Below, in pieces: positions 16,780-26,366 of a DNA stretch of 35,527 nucleotides. This DNA is from an uncultured Eubacteriales bacterium (GTDB lineage Bacteria > Bacillota > Clostridia > Oscillospirales > Oscillospiraceae). The stretch spans positions 1 to 35,527 of the forward strand of contig CAJLCS010000013.1 of NCBI GenBank assembly GCA_905205195.1. The letters run 5' to 3'. The notes beneath the pieces were generated by a model that searched no databases, was not told the origin of the DNA, and saw only the letters and a program-made list of their open reading frames with translations. Positions within the stretch are counted from its first letter, which is position 1; every line of letters begins with the position of its first letter. Both the position numbers and the translations under genes were made by a program.

Positions 16780-17589
16780 TTACCCCTCCAGGCCGACCAG
16801 GGCCTGTGCCTCGGTGACGTACTGATCCACCAGATTTTTGCTCTGCATCTCGGCAATCACCTGATTGAGGTAGGCGGCAAACTCGTCGTTGCCCTTCTGC
16901 ACGCCGATGCGGATGCCGCTGTCGGCGGTGACCTCAAAGCGCACGGGGCTGACGGCCAGACTCGGGTCCGCGTTGACATAGGCCTGGGCGACCAGCTCGT
17001 CCATGACGGCGCCGTCCACTTTGCCGTTCTGGACCTCCAGAACCAGGTCCGGCACCTTCACCAGGCCCACCATATTCTCCGTCCCGGCGAAGGCCACCGC
17101 CCGCTCGTAGGGCTTGGAGCCGGTCTGGGCCGCGATCTTGTGGCCCGCCAGATCCTCGGGCTTCTGGAAGTTCTCGGCAACGTCCTTTTTCGTGATGAGC
17201 ACGGTGCCGGTGTCATACATCACGTCCGTAAAGTCGATGCTCTCCCGGCGCTTGTCGTCCGCGCTCATGCAGGCGTTCACGATGTCAAAGTCACCGTTCT
17301 TCAGGCCCATCACCAGGTTGTCGAAGTTCATGTCCACCACCTTCAGCTGGACCCCCAACTGATCGGCGATGTACTGGCAGATCGAAATGTCGATGCCGAC
17401 AATGGTGTCCTGCCCGTCCACCTGGGTGTGGAACTCAAAGGGGGAATAGTCCGCCGACGTACCGACCACCAGCACCCCCGCCTCCTTGATCTGCTCAAGC
17501 TTGGATTTTCCGTCATCCTTCTTCTGTCCGCAGGCGGCCATGCCGAAGACCATGAGCGCCGCCAGCACCAGTGCAGCCAATTTTTTCAT
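16780..17589 (-). CDS. amino-acid ABC transporter binding lipoprotein
   Basis: This is a family-3 periplasmic-type binding protein, 269 residues, tethered as a lipoprotein: signal peptide 1-19 with lipobox GMAAC (C20). The lobes are in normal order. Lobe 1 runs from LVVGTSADYSPFEF through GIDISICQYIADQLGV to RRESIDFTDVMYDTGTVLITKK. Lobe 2 runs from PEDLAGHKIAAQTGS through VDGAVMDELVAQAY. The final segment returns to lobe 1. It captures a polar amino acid for the permease and ATPase of the same operon. Unusually, it lies downstream of the oxidoreductase gene. Ligand identity cannot be read from sequence. Confidence 0.92.
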   Translation of the reverse strand: MKKLAALVLAALMVFGMAACGQKKDDGKSKLEQIKEAGVLVVGTSADYSPFEFHTQVDGQDTIVGIDISICQYIADQLGVQLKVVDMNFDNLVMGLKNGDFDIVNACMSADDKRRESIDFTDVMYDTGTVLITKKDVAENFQKPEDLAGHKIAAQTGSKPYERAVAFAGTENMVGLVKVPDLVLEVQNGKVDGAVMDELVAQAYVNADPSLAVSPVRFEVTADSGIRIGVQKGNDEFAAYLNQVIAEMQSKNLVDQYVTEAQALVGLEG

Positions 17590-17611
17590 CGCTGTTTCTC
17601 CCTTCTCCGTC

Positions 17612-18643
17612 TTATTCCCACAGAGGCTTGTCCCAGAGGTTCACCTTCGTGCCGATGCCCTTCTCGCAGGCGTTCAGGTACATCTGATAGCCGATCATGA
17701 TATCCAGTGCGCCCAGACCCATGGACGCCGCCGCCACGAACTGGTCGTCGGAAGTACGCAGCTTCTTCTCGCCCAGCACCAGCTGGCTCAGGTCGATGAT
17801 CTTCGCCTCGTCCAGCTTGCCCTCCTGCGTCAGCTTGGCCAGGGGGTTGACGTGGGTTTTCAGCTGGGTCCAGTAGTCGGCGGCCAGGCCGTCGGCGCTG
17901 AGGAACACCTCCTCGCAGACCTCGCCGGAGTGCATGGTCACAAGGCCGCAGCCCGGCGTCAGCCAGGACTTGTCGATGATGGGGGTACGGGCGGTCGTCT
18001 CGCCCACGATCAGCTGGGATTTCAGCGCCGAACCTTTGGAATCGGTGGTCGGGATGATCTCCACCCCCAGCTTGTCGCCGTACTCCTGGGCGATTTCCTG
18101 GGCCTTCGCCACGTCCAGGTCGCACAGATACATGGTCTTGATCTGGGGCAGCGTCTCGTGGATGGCGGAGACCATCGTGCGGCCGATGACGCCTGCGCCG
18201 ACCAGCGTGGCCGTGGTTGCATTGGAGGGCGCCGCGTACTTCGCCAGCACGCCGCCCACGGCGGAGGTCCGCATGGCGGTAATCAGCGTGCCGTCCAGGA
18301 TGCAGAACGGCAGCACCGTCTCGGGGTCGCTGAGGATGGAGATGTCGATGCCGTAGGGAATGCCGGGGATCGTCGCGTTCTTCTTCGACTCCGCCGCCCA
18401 CTTCACGCCGGCGATATGCACGTCGCCGCCGATGTAGCAGGGCATGGAGTTGAAGAACGACTGCCAGTTGGCCTTGTCGGGGATGCTGGTGTTGGTCTTG
18501 GGCGGGTTCTTGATCTGGCCCTTGCCCAGCATGGAATAGGTTTTCTCGGTCACTTCAATGATCTGCTTCATGTCCAGCAGACCGGCTTTGACCACATCCT
18601 CCTGCTTCAGGAAGAGAATTTCGGGATTTGTCGTGTGCAGCAT
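17612..18643 (-). CDS. ornithine cyclodeaminase / mu-crystallin family oxidoreductase
   Basis: This family includes ornithine cyclodeaminase, ketimine (imine) reductases and opine-type dehydrogenases, all NAD(P)-linked. The 343-residue protein has the Rossmann glycine motif LVGAGVIGRT (about 148-157), the conserved lysine in AGVKWAAE (K82 or near), LDGTLITAMRTSAVGG (about 117-131) with the substrate-binding Arg, and late acidic LAADYW. Two start codons exist; the ATG at 18649 is only 1 nt from AGGAGG, so the ATG at 18643 (7-nt spacing) is preferred. Its place inside a transporter operon with an aminotransferase suggests that it reduces a cyclic or open imine derived from the imported amino acid. 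The precise reaction is inference. Confidence 0.85.
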   Translation of the reverse strand: MLHTTNPEILFLKQEDVVKAGLLDMKQIIEVTEKTYSMLGKGQIKNPPKTNTSIPDKANWQSFFNSMPCYIGGDVHIAGVKWAAESKKNATIPGIPYGIDISILSDPETVLPFCILDGTLITAMRTSAVGGVLAKYAAPSNATTATLVGAGVIGRTMVSAIHETLPQIKTMYLCDLDVAKAQEIAQEYGDKLGVEIIPTTDSKGSALKSQLIVGETTARTPIIDKSWLTPGCGLVTMHSGEVCEEVFLSADGLAADYWTQLKTHVNPLAKLTQEGKLDEAKIIDLSQLVLGEKKLRTSDDQFVAAASMGLGALDIMIGYQMYLNACEKGIGTKVNLWDKPLWE

Positions 18644-18672
18644 AGTCATATCCTCCTAAGATAATCTTTCAT

Positions 18673-19419
18673 TCAAATAACGTTGATAACTCTGGACAAG
18701 AATTCCTTTGTACGTGGATTCTGGGGGTGCTCAAAAATTTCCTCCGGCGTCCCCTGCTCGGCGATCTGGCCGCCGTCCATAAAGAGCACCCGGTTGGCCA
18801 CCTTTCGCGCGAAGCCCATCTCGTGGGTGACCACCACCATCGTGATGCCGTCCGCCGCCAGGTCGGAGATGACCTGGAGCACCTCGCCCACCATTTCCGG
18901 GTCCAGCGCCGAGGTCGGCTCATCGAACAGCAGCACGTCCGGCTCCAGCGCCAGCGCCCGCACGATGGCGATTCGCTGCTTCTGCCCGCCGGAGAGCTGG
19001 GACGGGTAGCTGTCCGCCTTGCTGTCCAGCCCCACGCGCTTGAGCAGCGCCATGGCCTTCGCCTCCGCCTCCGCGTGGGGGACGTGCTTGACCTTCTCCA
19101 TGGAGACGGTCACATTGTTGAGAATCGACAGGTTGTTGAACAAGTTGAACTGCTGAAAGACCATGCCGACCTTCTGTCGGTGCCTGTTCACGTCGAATCC
19201 CTTCGCCGTGATGTCCGTTCCCTCGAACAGGATGGTCCCGGACGTGGGCTGCTCCAGCAGGTTCAGGCATCGGATGAAGGTGGACTTGCCGGAGCCGGAG
19301 GGGCCGATGATGGCGGCCACGTCTCCCTTGTAAAACGTTTCGTTCAGGTCCTTGAGCACCTGCAGCTGGCCGAAGCTCTTGCAGAGGTCCTTCACCTCAA
19401 ACATCACATTACCGTTCAT
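18673..19419 (-). CDS. polar amino-acid ABC transporter ATPase
   Basis: The ATP-hydrolysing subunit (GlnQ/HisP type) has 248 residues. Walker A GPSGSGKST (about 39-47), Q-loop VFQQFNLF, signature LSGGQKQR, Walker B VLLFDEPTSALDPE and the H-loop VTHEMGFA are all intact. The start overlaps the permease stop by 11 nt. It powers the importer formed with the permease at 19409-20089 and the lipoprotein at 16780-17589. Confidence 0.95.
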   Translation of the reverse strand: MNGNVMFEVKDLCKSFGQLQVLKDLNETFYKGDVAAIIGPSGSGKSTFIRCLNLLEQPTSGTILFEGTDITAKGFDVNRHRQKVGMVFQQFNLFNNLSILNNVTVSMEKVKHVPHAEAEAKAMALLKRVGLDSKADSYPSQLSGGQKQRIAIVRALALEPDVLLFDEPTSALDPEMVGEVLQVISDLAADGITMVVVTHEMGFARKVANRVLFMDGGQIAEQGTPEEIFEHPQNPRTKEFLSRVINVI

Positions 19420-20089
19420 TGCGCTTGAGCCTCACTTCGAAGATATTGATCCCCTTGCCCAGGATGATGTTGAGCAGCAGATAGAGAATCGCGGAAATAT
19501 AGTAGCAGGGCAGCGGGTTGTAGGTCGCCGTGACGACGATGCCGTTGTTGTACATCAGGTCGCTGATGCCCAGATACTGAATGATGGACGTCTCCTTGAC
19601 CATGGTGACAAACTCGTTGCCGATGGCCGGCAGGATGTTCTTGATGGCCTGGGGCAGGATAATCAGCCGCAGCGCCATGGTCCGCGTCATGCCGCAGGAC
19701 CGGGCCGCCTCCATCTGCCCCACGTCCACAGCCTGAATGCCCGCCCGGAACACCTCCGCGATATAGGCCGCCGAGTTCAGCGACAACGCGATGATGCACG
19801 GGATGGCCCGCTCGATATCCACGCCCCAGATCGTCCCGGAGGGATACTTGATAAAGCTCAGCTGATAGTACACGATGTACAGCTGCACCAGCATGGGCGT
19901 GCCCCGGATGACGGTGATATAGAGCTTGCTGAAGGCCTGCAGCGGCTTGCAGTTTGAAATTCGCATCAGCGCCACCAGGCAGCCCAGAATCGCGCCGCAG
20001 AACACCGTAATCAGGCTGACGAGAATCGTCGTTCGCGTGCCCCGCAGGAAGTATTGATAATATTCCGTGAATATTCGTATAATATCCAT
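19409..20089 (-). CDS. polar amino-acid ABC transporter permease
   Basis: The 226-residue membrane subunit (HisMQ/GlnP type) has about five transmembrane helices. The early segment RGTPMLVQLYIVYY is characteristic, and the EAA loop that docks on the ATPase reads EAARSCGMTRTMALRLIILPQAIKNILP (split here over two helices, about 146-173). It is the first gene of the five-gene operon. The ATG at 20089 follows GAGGCG; the promoter at 20125-20153 gives a leader of only about 30 nt, so no room exists for a leader riboswitch. Confidence 0.94.
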   Translation of the reverse strand: MDIIRIFTEYYQYFLRGTRTTILVSLITVFCGAILGCLVALMRISNCKPLQAFSKLYITVIRGTPMLVQLYIVYYQLSFIKYPSGTIWGVDIERAIPCIIALSLNSAAYIAEVFRAGIQAVDVGQMEAARSCGMTRTMALRLIILPQAIKNILPAIGNEFVTMVKETSIIQYLGISDLMYNNGIVVTATYNPLPCYYISAILYLLLNIILGKGINIFEVRLKRNER

Positions 20090-20124
20090 CTTCTCGCCTC
20101 ATATCCGGTGGTTTTGATGGCGTC

Positions 20125-20153
20125 ATTGTATATTTATTCGTTCCATTTGTCAA
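20125..20153 (-). promoter_or_regulatory. promoter of the five-gene transporter operon
   Basis: On the minus strand a consensus TTGACA (20148-20153), 17 bp and TACAAT (20125-20130). The gap from 20154 to 20288 behind it shows no gene and no recognised operator. Confidence 0.8.
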
Positions 20154-20288
20154 GGTCTGTCCCTCAGCTTTGGAGGATACGGCAGCAATCCATTATTTTG
20201 CGCGTTTATTTTGTGCAAGTTTCACGTCTCGCTCTGTCGTTTCTGCGGCGAATTTCAATTTGTATGGTTATTCATGCGCTGCCCATAT

Positions 20289-20324
20289 AAAAAGGACAGA
20301 CACGCGCCGGTGTCTGTCCTTTTT
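20289..20324. terminator. bidirectional terminator after the GH28-like gene
   Basis: AAAAAGGACAGACAC (20289-20303), loop GCGCCG, GTGTCTGTCCTTTTT (20310-20324); U-runs on both strands. Confidence 0.9.
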
Positions 20325-20335
20325 GTCGATTGTTA

Positions 20336-21787
20336 TCAGCGGAAGGTCACGTTTTCCGCATAGGGTCCGATTTCCAGATTGGCCTGCTCCGGAGACAGGA
20401 CCTTTTCCCCGTTGATGCAGAGATTTTCAAATGTCACGTCCTTCACCACCCGGTCCGGGCCGTAGCCTGCGATGCAGGAGGGATTCTGATTGGCGCCCCG
20501 GTAATCTATATTCCGGAAGGTCACGCCTTCGATCCGGAACCCCGGCGCCGGATTGTACTCGCCGTTTTTCTGCACCTTCACATACAGCAGGTTGGATTCG
20601 GCAAAGTCATACACCCGGATGTCCTCAAACAGGATGTTCCGGCAGATGTTCTCGTCCCCCACCGTCAGCGCCATGGCGCCCCAGTACAGCGGCTGGTTGC
20701 AGTTGACCTCCAGAATGTCCAGATCCCGGAACCGAAGGTCCGCAATGGTCTCCCGGTGGGCCGGATCCTGGGTGCCGTGGGTGCCGATGTTGATGGTATG
20801 GGCGTCGTCGGTCCACAGAATGCTGTGGGACACGTCCCAATCCCGGCTGTCGCCCACGTTATTCCACCGGCGGGCGTACACCGCAATGCAGTCGTCGACG
20901 GAGCGGATGAAGCAGTTGCGGATGGTGATATGGGAACTGGACATCATGTCGATGCCGTCGCTCCAACTGTGGGCGGCGAAGCACTTCAGATTGTCGATGG
21001 TCACATGGCTGCACTGATTGCCGCAGACCACATAGTGGCAGGGATTGCGGACAATCAGACCGGAAATCTCCACGTCGCTGCAATGGTCCAGCGTGATGCC
21101 CTGGGGATAGATGTGCCCCTCCGGCAGGGAGTGGGCGTCGCAGTCCGGCGAATTGGAAAACAGCAGGTCGATGATGCCCCGGCCCATGACCCGGGTGTGG
21201 TCGCCCCGGACCACCACCGTAGCCCGCAGCACCGCGCCGCCGGCCAGATACAGCGTCTGGCCCTCCTCTACATACACCACCGGCGCACCCTTATCCGTCA
21301 CGGTCACCGCCGGGCAGGAAGCTTGATCGTGAAGCCCCGGGCCGAGAAACAGCACCTTGCCGTCCGCCGGGTCGGGGATCTGTTCTTCTTCGGGATTGAA
21401 ATACAGCTGCAAATTCCGGTACCGGTCCCCGTTGACCTCCAGTGACAGCCGGCAGGGCCGGAAAACGGAAAAGGTCACCGTGGTCCGGTCTGCCGCCCAG
21501 ACGATCCCCTCCGACGCCGGGCGAATCCGCAGAAAATCGATATTCCGGCTCAGGGACGTGACCCGAACCTGCACCGTCCCGGCAATGTCCGCCGACGCAA
21601 AGGACGTCCAGAACCGGTTATACCCCTGAAAATCCGTCCGGTAGGCCACCTTGGCCGCCAGCACCGGCACCTCGATCCAGTCGCCGCCTCCGGCGCTGAC
21701 CTCCACCCGGAAATCCCGCCGGTTGCGCTCCACTTCCTCCGGCACCGGGAACACCGTCACCCGGCTGCCGCTCCATTCGTTTGTCAT
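20336..21787 (-). CDS. GH28-like right-handed beta-helix glycosidase
   Basis: The 483-residue protein has an N-terminal beta-sandwich-like part (about 1-130) and a parallel beta-helix with successive turns ITLDHCSDVEISGL, VTIDNLKCF and ITIRNCFI. Polygalacturonase-type catalytic features are visible: D280 in SDGIDMMSS, D298/D299 in SVDDCIAVY and H337 in INIGTHGT. It therefore probably cleaves a uronic-acid or related polysaccharide (pectin type); relatives acting on other glycans share this fold. There is no signal peptide, so cytoplasmic action on imported oligomers is likely. It stands alone between its own promoter and terminator, divergent from proBAC. Confidence 0.8.
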   Translation of the reverse strand: MTNEWSGSRVTVFPVPEEVERNRRDFRVEVSAGGGDWIEVPVLAAKVAYRTDFQGYNRFWTSFASADIAGTVQVRVTSLSRNIDFLRIRPASEGIVWAADRTTVTFSVFRPCRLSLEVNGDRYRNLQLYFNPEEEQIPDPADGKVLFLGPGLHDQASCPAVTVTDKGAPVVYVEEGQTLYLAGGAVLRATVVVRGDHTRVMGRGIIDLLFSNSPDCDAHSLPEGHIYPQGITLDHCSDVEISGLIVRNPCHYVVCGNQCSHVTIDNLKCFAAHSWSDGIDMMSSSHITIRNCFIRSVDDCIAVYARRWNNVGDSRDWDVSHSILWTDDAHTINIGTHGTQDPAHRETIADLRFRDLDILEVNCNQPLYWGAMALTVGDENICRNILFEDIRVYDFAESNLLYVKVQKNGEYNPAPGFRIEGVTFRNIDYRGANQNPSCIAGYGPDRVVKDVTFENLCINGEKVLSPEQANLEIGPYAENVTFR

Positions 21788-21816
21788 GGTTTTCCCTCCC
21801 TGTTTCTGGTATGCTC

Positions 21817-21845
21817 AGCATAACGGATTTCGGAGGGCTTGTCAA
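21817..21845 (-). promoter_or_regulatory. promoter for the GH28-like gene
   Basis: On the minus strand TTGACA (21840-21845), 17 bp and TATGCT (21817-21822). Confidence 0.7.
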
Positions 21846-21898
21846 GGGGGGCGCTATTCATCGCGCTAAAGTTTTTTGTAAATTTGCGGCAAAACAGA

Positions 21899-21927
21899 TT
21901 GTATCCCGCCCGGCGGCGTGATACAAT
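21899..21927 (+). promoter_or_regulatory. extended -10 promoter for proBAC
   Basis: TTGTAT (21899-21904), 17 bp and TACAAT (21922-21927) with TG at 21919-21920. The leader is about 28 nt, which rules out a T-box. Confidence 0.65.
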
Positions 21928-21961
21928 ACCCGCAGTTTGAACCACAGAAAGAGGGAACGTT

Positions 21962-22738
21962 ATGAGAATCGTCGTCAAAGTGGGCACCTCCACCCTGGCC
22001 CACCCCACCGGAAGGCTGAACATTGCCCGGATCGAAACGCTGTGCAAGGTCCTCAGCGACCTGAAAAACGCCGGGCATGAGATTATACTGGTGTCCTCCG
22101 GCGCCATCGCCATGGGCGTCGGCAAGCTGAACCTCCGTCAGCGGCCCAAGGACATCCCCACCAAGCAGGCCGCCGCGGCCATCGGCCAGTGTGAGCTGAT
22201 GTATACGTACGACAAGCTGTTCACCGAATACAACCACACCGTCGCCCAGCTGCTGATTACCGGCCCGGACGTGAAGGACCCTCTGCGGAAGAAAAACTTC
22301 CACAATACGTTGGAGCGGCTGCTGGATCTGGGTGTGCTGCCCATCATCAACGAAAACGACACCGTCTCCACGGAAGAAATCGTCATCGGCGACAACGACA
22401 CCCTGTCCGCCACGGTGGCCGCCAGCATCCGGGCCGACCTGCTGGTGATTCTGTCGGACATCGACGGGCTTTACGACAGCGACCCCCGGAAAAATCCCGA
22501 CGCCCGGCTGATTTCCGTGGTGCCGGAGCTGACCGACGACATCCGGGCGCTGGCCGGCGGCGAAGGGTCCTCCCTCGGCACCGGCGGCATGGTGACCAAG
22601 CTCCGGGCCGCCGCCATCGCCACCGGCGCAGGCTGCGAAATGATGATCGCCAACGGCCAGAACCCCCGCATTCTCTACGACATCACCGCCGGGAAGGCCG
22701 TCGGCACCCGGTTTCTGACGAAGGAGGCGGCCCGATGA
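21962..22738 (+). CDS. proB: glutamate 5-kinase, short form
   Basis: It phosphorylates L-glutamate to gamma-glutamyl phosphate, the first and usually feedback-inhibited step of proline synthesis. The 258-residue protein is the amino-acid-kinase domain alone: VVKVGTSTL at the N-terminus, LVSSGAIAMG, PIINENDTVS, ILSDIDGLYD and the late GTGGMVTKLRAA. The C-terminal PUA domain of the E. coli enzyme is absent, as in many Clostridia. The ATG lies behind GAGGG; the end overlaps proA by 4 nt (ATGA). Confidence 0.96.
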   Translation: MRIVVKVGTSTLAHPTGRLNIARIETLCKVLSDLKNAGHEIILVSSGAIAMGVGKLNLRQRPKDIPTKQAAAAIGQCELMYTYDKLFTEYNHTVAQLLITGPDVKDPLRKKNFHNTLERLLDLGVLPIINENDTVSTEEIVIGDNDTLSATVAASIRADLLVILSDIDGLYDSDPRKNPDARLISVVPELTDDIRALAGGEGSSLGTGGMVTKLRAAAIATGAGCEMMIANGQNPRILYDITAGKAVGTRFLTKEAAR

Positions 22739-23991
22739 CCACCAAAGACCTGCTGCTGCAAACCCGGGCCGCCCGGGACGGTCTGCGCTCCGCGGATGCC
22801 CAGCGGAAAAACGCCATGCTGCTGGCCATGGCCCAGGCGCTGGAGGACGGGCGGAACGCCATTCTGGAAGCCAACCGGGCCGATCTGGAGGAAGCCCGGG
22901 GCCATCTTCCCGACGTCATGCTGGACCGGCTCCTGCTGGATGCGTCCCGGATTGCCGGGATGGCCGACGGCATCCGCGCCATTGCCGCCCTGCCGGACCA
23001 CACCGGGCGGGTGCTGTCCGAGGTGACCCGTCCCAACGGCATGGTCATCCGGAAGGTGCAGGTGCCGCTGGGGCTGGTGGCCATCATTTATGAAAGCCGC
23101 CCCAACGTCACCTCCGACGCCGCCGCGCTGGCGCTGAAAAGCGGCAACGTCTGCGTGCTGCGGAGCGGAAAAGAAGCCTTCCGGTCCGCCAGCGCCATTG
23201 TCAAGGCCCTGAAGGTCGGAATTTCCGCCGTCGGCGGCAATCCGGACATGGTCAATCTGGTGCAGGACCCCTCCCGGCAAAGTGCCCGGGACCTGATGGA
23301 AGCGGTGGGACTGGTGGACCTGCTGATTCCCCGGGGCGGCGCCGGGCTGATCCGGGCCTGCGTGGAAAACGCCGCCGTCCCCTGCATCCAGACCGGCACC
23401 GGCATCTGCCACATCTATGTGGACGAGGACGCGGACCTGGAAAAGGCCCTGCGGATCATTGTCAACGCCAAAACCAGCCGCCCGTCGGTGTGCAACGCTG
23501 AGGAGGTCTGCCTGGTCCATCGGGCCGTGGCGGCGCGTTTTCTTCCCATGCTGAAAAAAGCGCTGGTAGACGACCGGGCCGCCGCCGGGCAGGTACCGGT
23601 GGAGCTGCGGCTGGATCCCGCCGCGGCCGCCGTCATTCCCGGCACCGCCGCCGGTCCGGCGGATTTCGACACGGAGTTTCTGGACTATATTCTGGCCGTC
23701 GGCGTGGTGGATTCGGTAGAGGACGCCATCACCCACATTGCCCGGCACTCCACCGGCCACAGCGACGCCATCGTCACCGAAAATAATGCCCACGCCGCCC
23801 TGTTCACCGCCCGGGTGGACAGCGCCGCCATCTACGTCAACGTGTCCACCCGGTTCACCGACGGCGGCGAGTTCGGCCTTGGCTGCGAGATGGGCATCTC
23901 CACCCAGAAGCTCCACGCCCGCGGCCCCATGGGGCTGGACGAGTTGAGCACTTACCAGTACATCATCACCGGAAACGGTCAGATTCGATAG
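22735..23991 (+). CDS. proA: glutamate-5-semialdehyde dehydrogenase (gamma-glutamyl phosphate reductase)
   Basis: It reduces gamma-glutamyl phosphate with NADPH to glutamate semialdehyde, the second step of proline synthesis. The 418-residue protein has the aldehyde-dehydrogenase fold, with YESRPNVTSDAAALALKSGN (121-138 region), the catalytic cysteine C253 in RPSVCNAEE and the C-terminal TDGGEFGLGCEMGIST. It is translationally coupled to proB and is 11 nt from proC. Confidence 0.97.
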   Translation: MTTKDLLLQTRAARDGLRSADAQRKNAMLLAMAQALEDGRNAILEANRADLEEARGHLPDVMLDRLLLDASRIAGMADGIRAIAALPDHTGRVLSEVTRPNGMVIRKVQVPLGLVAIIYESRPNVTSDAAALALKSGNVCVLRSGKEAFRSASAIVKALKVGISAVGGNPDMVNLVQDPSRQSARDLMEAVGLVDLLIPRGGAGLIRACVENAAVPCIQTGTGICHIYVDEDADLEKALRIIVNAKTSRPSVCNAEEVCLVHRAVAARFLPMLKKALVDDRAAAGQVPVELRLDPAAAAVIPGTAAGPADFDTEFLDYILAVGVVDSVEDAITHIARHSTGHSDAIVTENNAHAALFTARVDSAAIYVNVSTRFTDGGEFGLGCEMGISTQKLHARGPMGLDELSTYQYIITGNGQIR

Positions 23992-24002
23992 GAGGAACTG
24001 CC

Positions 24003-24800
24003 ATGAAACCCTATGCTGCCGGTTTTATCGGCGCGGGAAATATGGGCGGCGCCCTGGCTCAGGCCGCCTGCCGCGCCGTCACCCCGGACCGGGTGATTCT
24101 CACCTGCAAAACGCCGGAGCACACCGCTGCCGCGGCGGAACGGCTCGGCTGCCACACCGGAACGGCGGAAACCATCCTGAAAAACAGCCGGTTCGTCTTT
24201 CTGGGGGTCAAGCCCCAGATGCTGGCGTCGGTCGCCGCCGAGCTGGCCCCGCCCCTCCGGGGCGCGGACTGCGTGCTGGTGTCCATGCTGGCGGGCGTGA
24301 CGCTGGATACGCTGGAAGCCTGCTTTCCCGGCAAAAAGCTGCTGCGGATTCTGCCCAACACCCCCTGCGCGGTGGGCGGCGGCATGACGTTTCTCTGCCG
24401 CGGCACCCTGGCAACGGAGCAGGATGTTGCCGATTTCCGGGCGCTGATGGCCCAATCCGGTCGGATCGACGAGATCCCGGAGGGTCAGATCGACGCTGCC
24501 TGCGCTGTGGCTGGCTGCGGCCCCGCCTTTGCCTACCTGTTCGCGGAGGCGCTGGCCGACGGCGGCGTCGCCTGCGGTCTGCCCCGGGATAAGGCCATCG
24601 CCTACGCCGCCCAGATGATGCTGGGCAGCGCCGAAATGATTCTGAAAACCGGCGTCCATCCGGATCAGCTGAAGGACAACGTGTGCAGCCCCGGCGGCAG
24701 CACCATTGCCGGTGTCCGGGCGCTGGAATCCGCCGCCTTCCGCAGCGCCTGTATGGAGGCGGTCATCGCCGCCTTTGATAAGACCCGTTCTTTGGGATAA
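24003..24800 (+). CDS. proC: pyrroline-5-carboxylate reductase
   Basis: It reduces pyrroline-5-carboxylate to L-proline, the last step. The 265-residue protein begins with the dinucleotide motif FIGAGNMGGAL (8-18), has VKPQML and LRILPNTPCAVGGGM in the middle, and a C-terminal dimer domain with the family signature around DNVCSPGGSTIAGVRALE. It ends the proBAC operon and is followed by a hairpin terminator, so this organism can make proline from glutamate. Confidence 0.96.
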   Translation: MKPYAAGFIGAGNMGGALAQAACRAVTPDRVILTCKTPEHTAAAAERLGCHTGTAETILKNSRFVFLGVKPQMLASVAAELAPPLRGADCVLVSMLAGVTLDTLEACFPGKKLLRILPNTPCAVGGGMTFLCRGTLATEQDVADFRALMAQSGRIDEIPEGQIDAACAVAGCGPAFAYLFAEALADGGVACGLPRDKAIAYAAQMMLGSAEMILKTGVHPDQLKDNVCSPGGSTIAGVRALESAAFRSACMEAVIAAFDKTRSLG

Positions 24801-24807
24801 AAAAACG

Positions 24808-24842
24808 GCCGCATTGGAGAAAACGCTCCAATGCGGCAATTT
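24808..24842. terminator. bidirectional terminator between proC and the lysine ABC operon
   Basis: GCCGCATTGGAG (24808-24819), loop AAAACG, CTCCAATGCGGC (24826-24837), AATTTTT; A-run on the left side serves the minus strand. Confidence 0.88.
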
Positions 24843-24848
24843 TTGCGC

Positions 24849-25586
<738 letters not shown>

Positions 25587-25588
25587 GG

Positions 25589-26350
25589 TCAGGCCTCCTT
25601 GATGTGAATTTCCGCGCTGGGATCGGACTGGGAGCCGCAGATGGTGTAGCTGTCGGAGCCGGCCAGCTTCTTCTCCGCCAGCCGCAGCAGCCGGGTCACC
25701 GTAAAGGTCAGCAGGAAGTACAGCACGCAGATAACGGTGTACACCTGAAAGGTCTGCAGGTTGATCCGCTTGATGACCCCGGCCATGTAGTACAGCTCCG
25801 CCACGCCGATGACGTTCAGCACGGAGGTGTCCTTGATGTTGATGACAAACTCGTTGCTCACCGACGGCAGAATGTTCCGCAGCACCTGGGGAATCACCAC
25901 ATGGAGCATGGCCTGCCCGTGGGTCATGCCCACGGCATAGGCCCCCTCGGTCTGGCCCTTCTCCACGGAGAGAATGCCGCCCCGGACGATTTCCGCCATA
26001 TAGGCGCCGGTGTTGATGGACACGATGAAAATGCCCGCCGGAATCAGCGGCAGCGTCTGGCCGCCGTTGGCAAAGGCATAGCCCCAGTAAATGACCATGG
26101 CCTGGACCATCATGGGGGTGCCCCGGAAAATCTCAATATACACGGCAATCAGGCCGTTGACAATCCGGTGCAGCACCCGCACCGCCCCATGCCGGGACTG
26201 GGGCGCCGTCCGGATGACGCCGGTAAGCATCCCGATCAGGAAGCCCACCGCCGTGCCCGTGACGGCAATGAGCATGGTCATGCCCACGCCGGAGAGCAGA
26301 TAGGGATAATACTGGGTCACAATGGCCCAGACCTGACTGAAAAACTCCAT
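25589..26350 (-). CDS. amino-acid (lysine) ABC transporter permease
   Basis: The 253-residue HisMQ-type permease has about five membrane helices, FRGTPMMVQAMVIYWGYAF in the first third, and an EAA-type loop EGAYAVGMTHGQAMLHVV with QVLRNILP. A hydrophilic C-terminal tail of about 20 residues extends beyond the last helix. It begins 16 nt after the binding-protein gene. One permease gene is present, so a homodimeric channel is expected. Confidence 0.94.
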   Translation of the reverse strand: MEFFSQVWAIVTQYYPYLLSGVGMTMLIAVTGTAVGFLIGMLTGVIRTAPQSRHGAVRVLHRIVNGLIAVYIEIFRGTPMMVQAMVIYWGYAFANGGQTLPLIPAGIFIVSINTGAYMAEIVRGGILSVEKGQTEGAYAVGMTHGQAMLHVVIPQVLRNILPSVSNEFVINIKDTSVLNVIGVAELYYMAGVIKRINLQTFQVYTVICVLYFLLTFTVTRLLRLAEKKLAGSDSYTICGSQSDPSAEIHIKEA

Positions 26351-26366
26351 GTCGTCCTCCCGCCGC

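Noticed and set aside
15166..17700. Long plus-strand frame opposite the aminotransferase and binding protein
   Set aside because: Antisense shadow of two recognised genes, and it runs through the terminator at 15549-15572.
20154..20288. Leader RNA or small gene upstream of the five-gene operon
   Set aside because: The stretch lies upstream of a near-consensus promoter, and neither strand shows a ribosome site with a credible frame or a recognisable RNA fold.
21928..21961. T-box or riboswitch ahead of proBAC
   Set aside because: The predicted leader is about 30 nt, too short for either.
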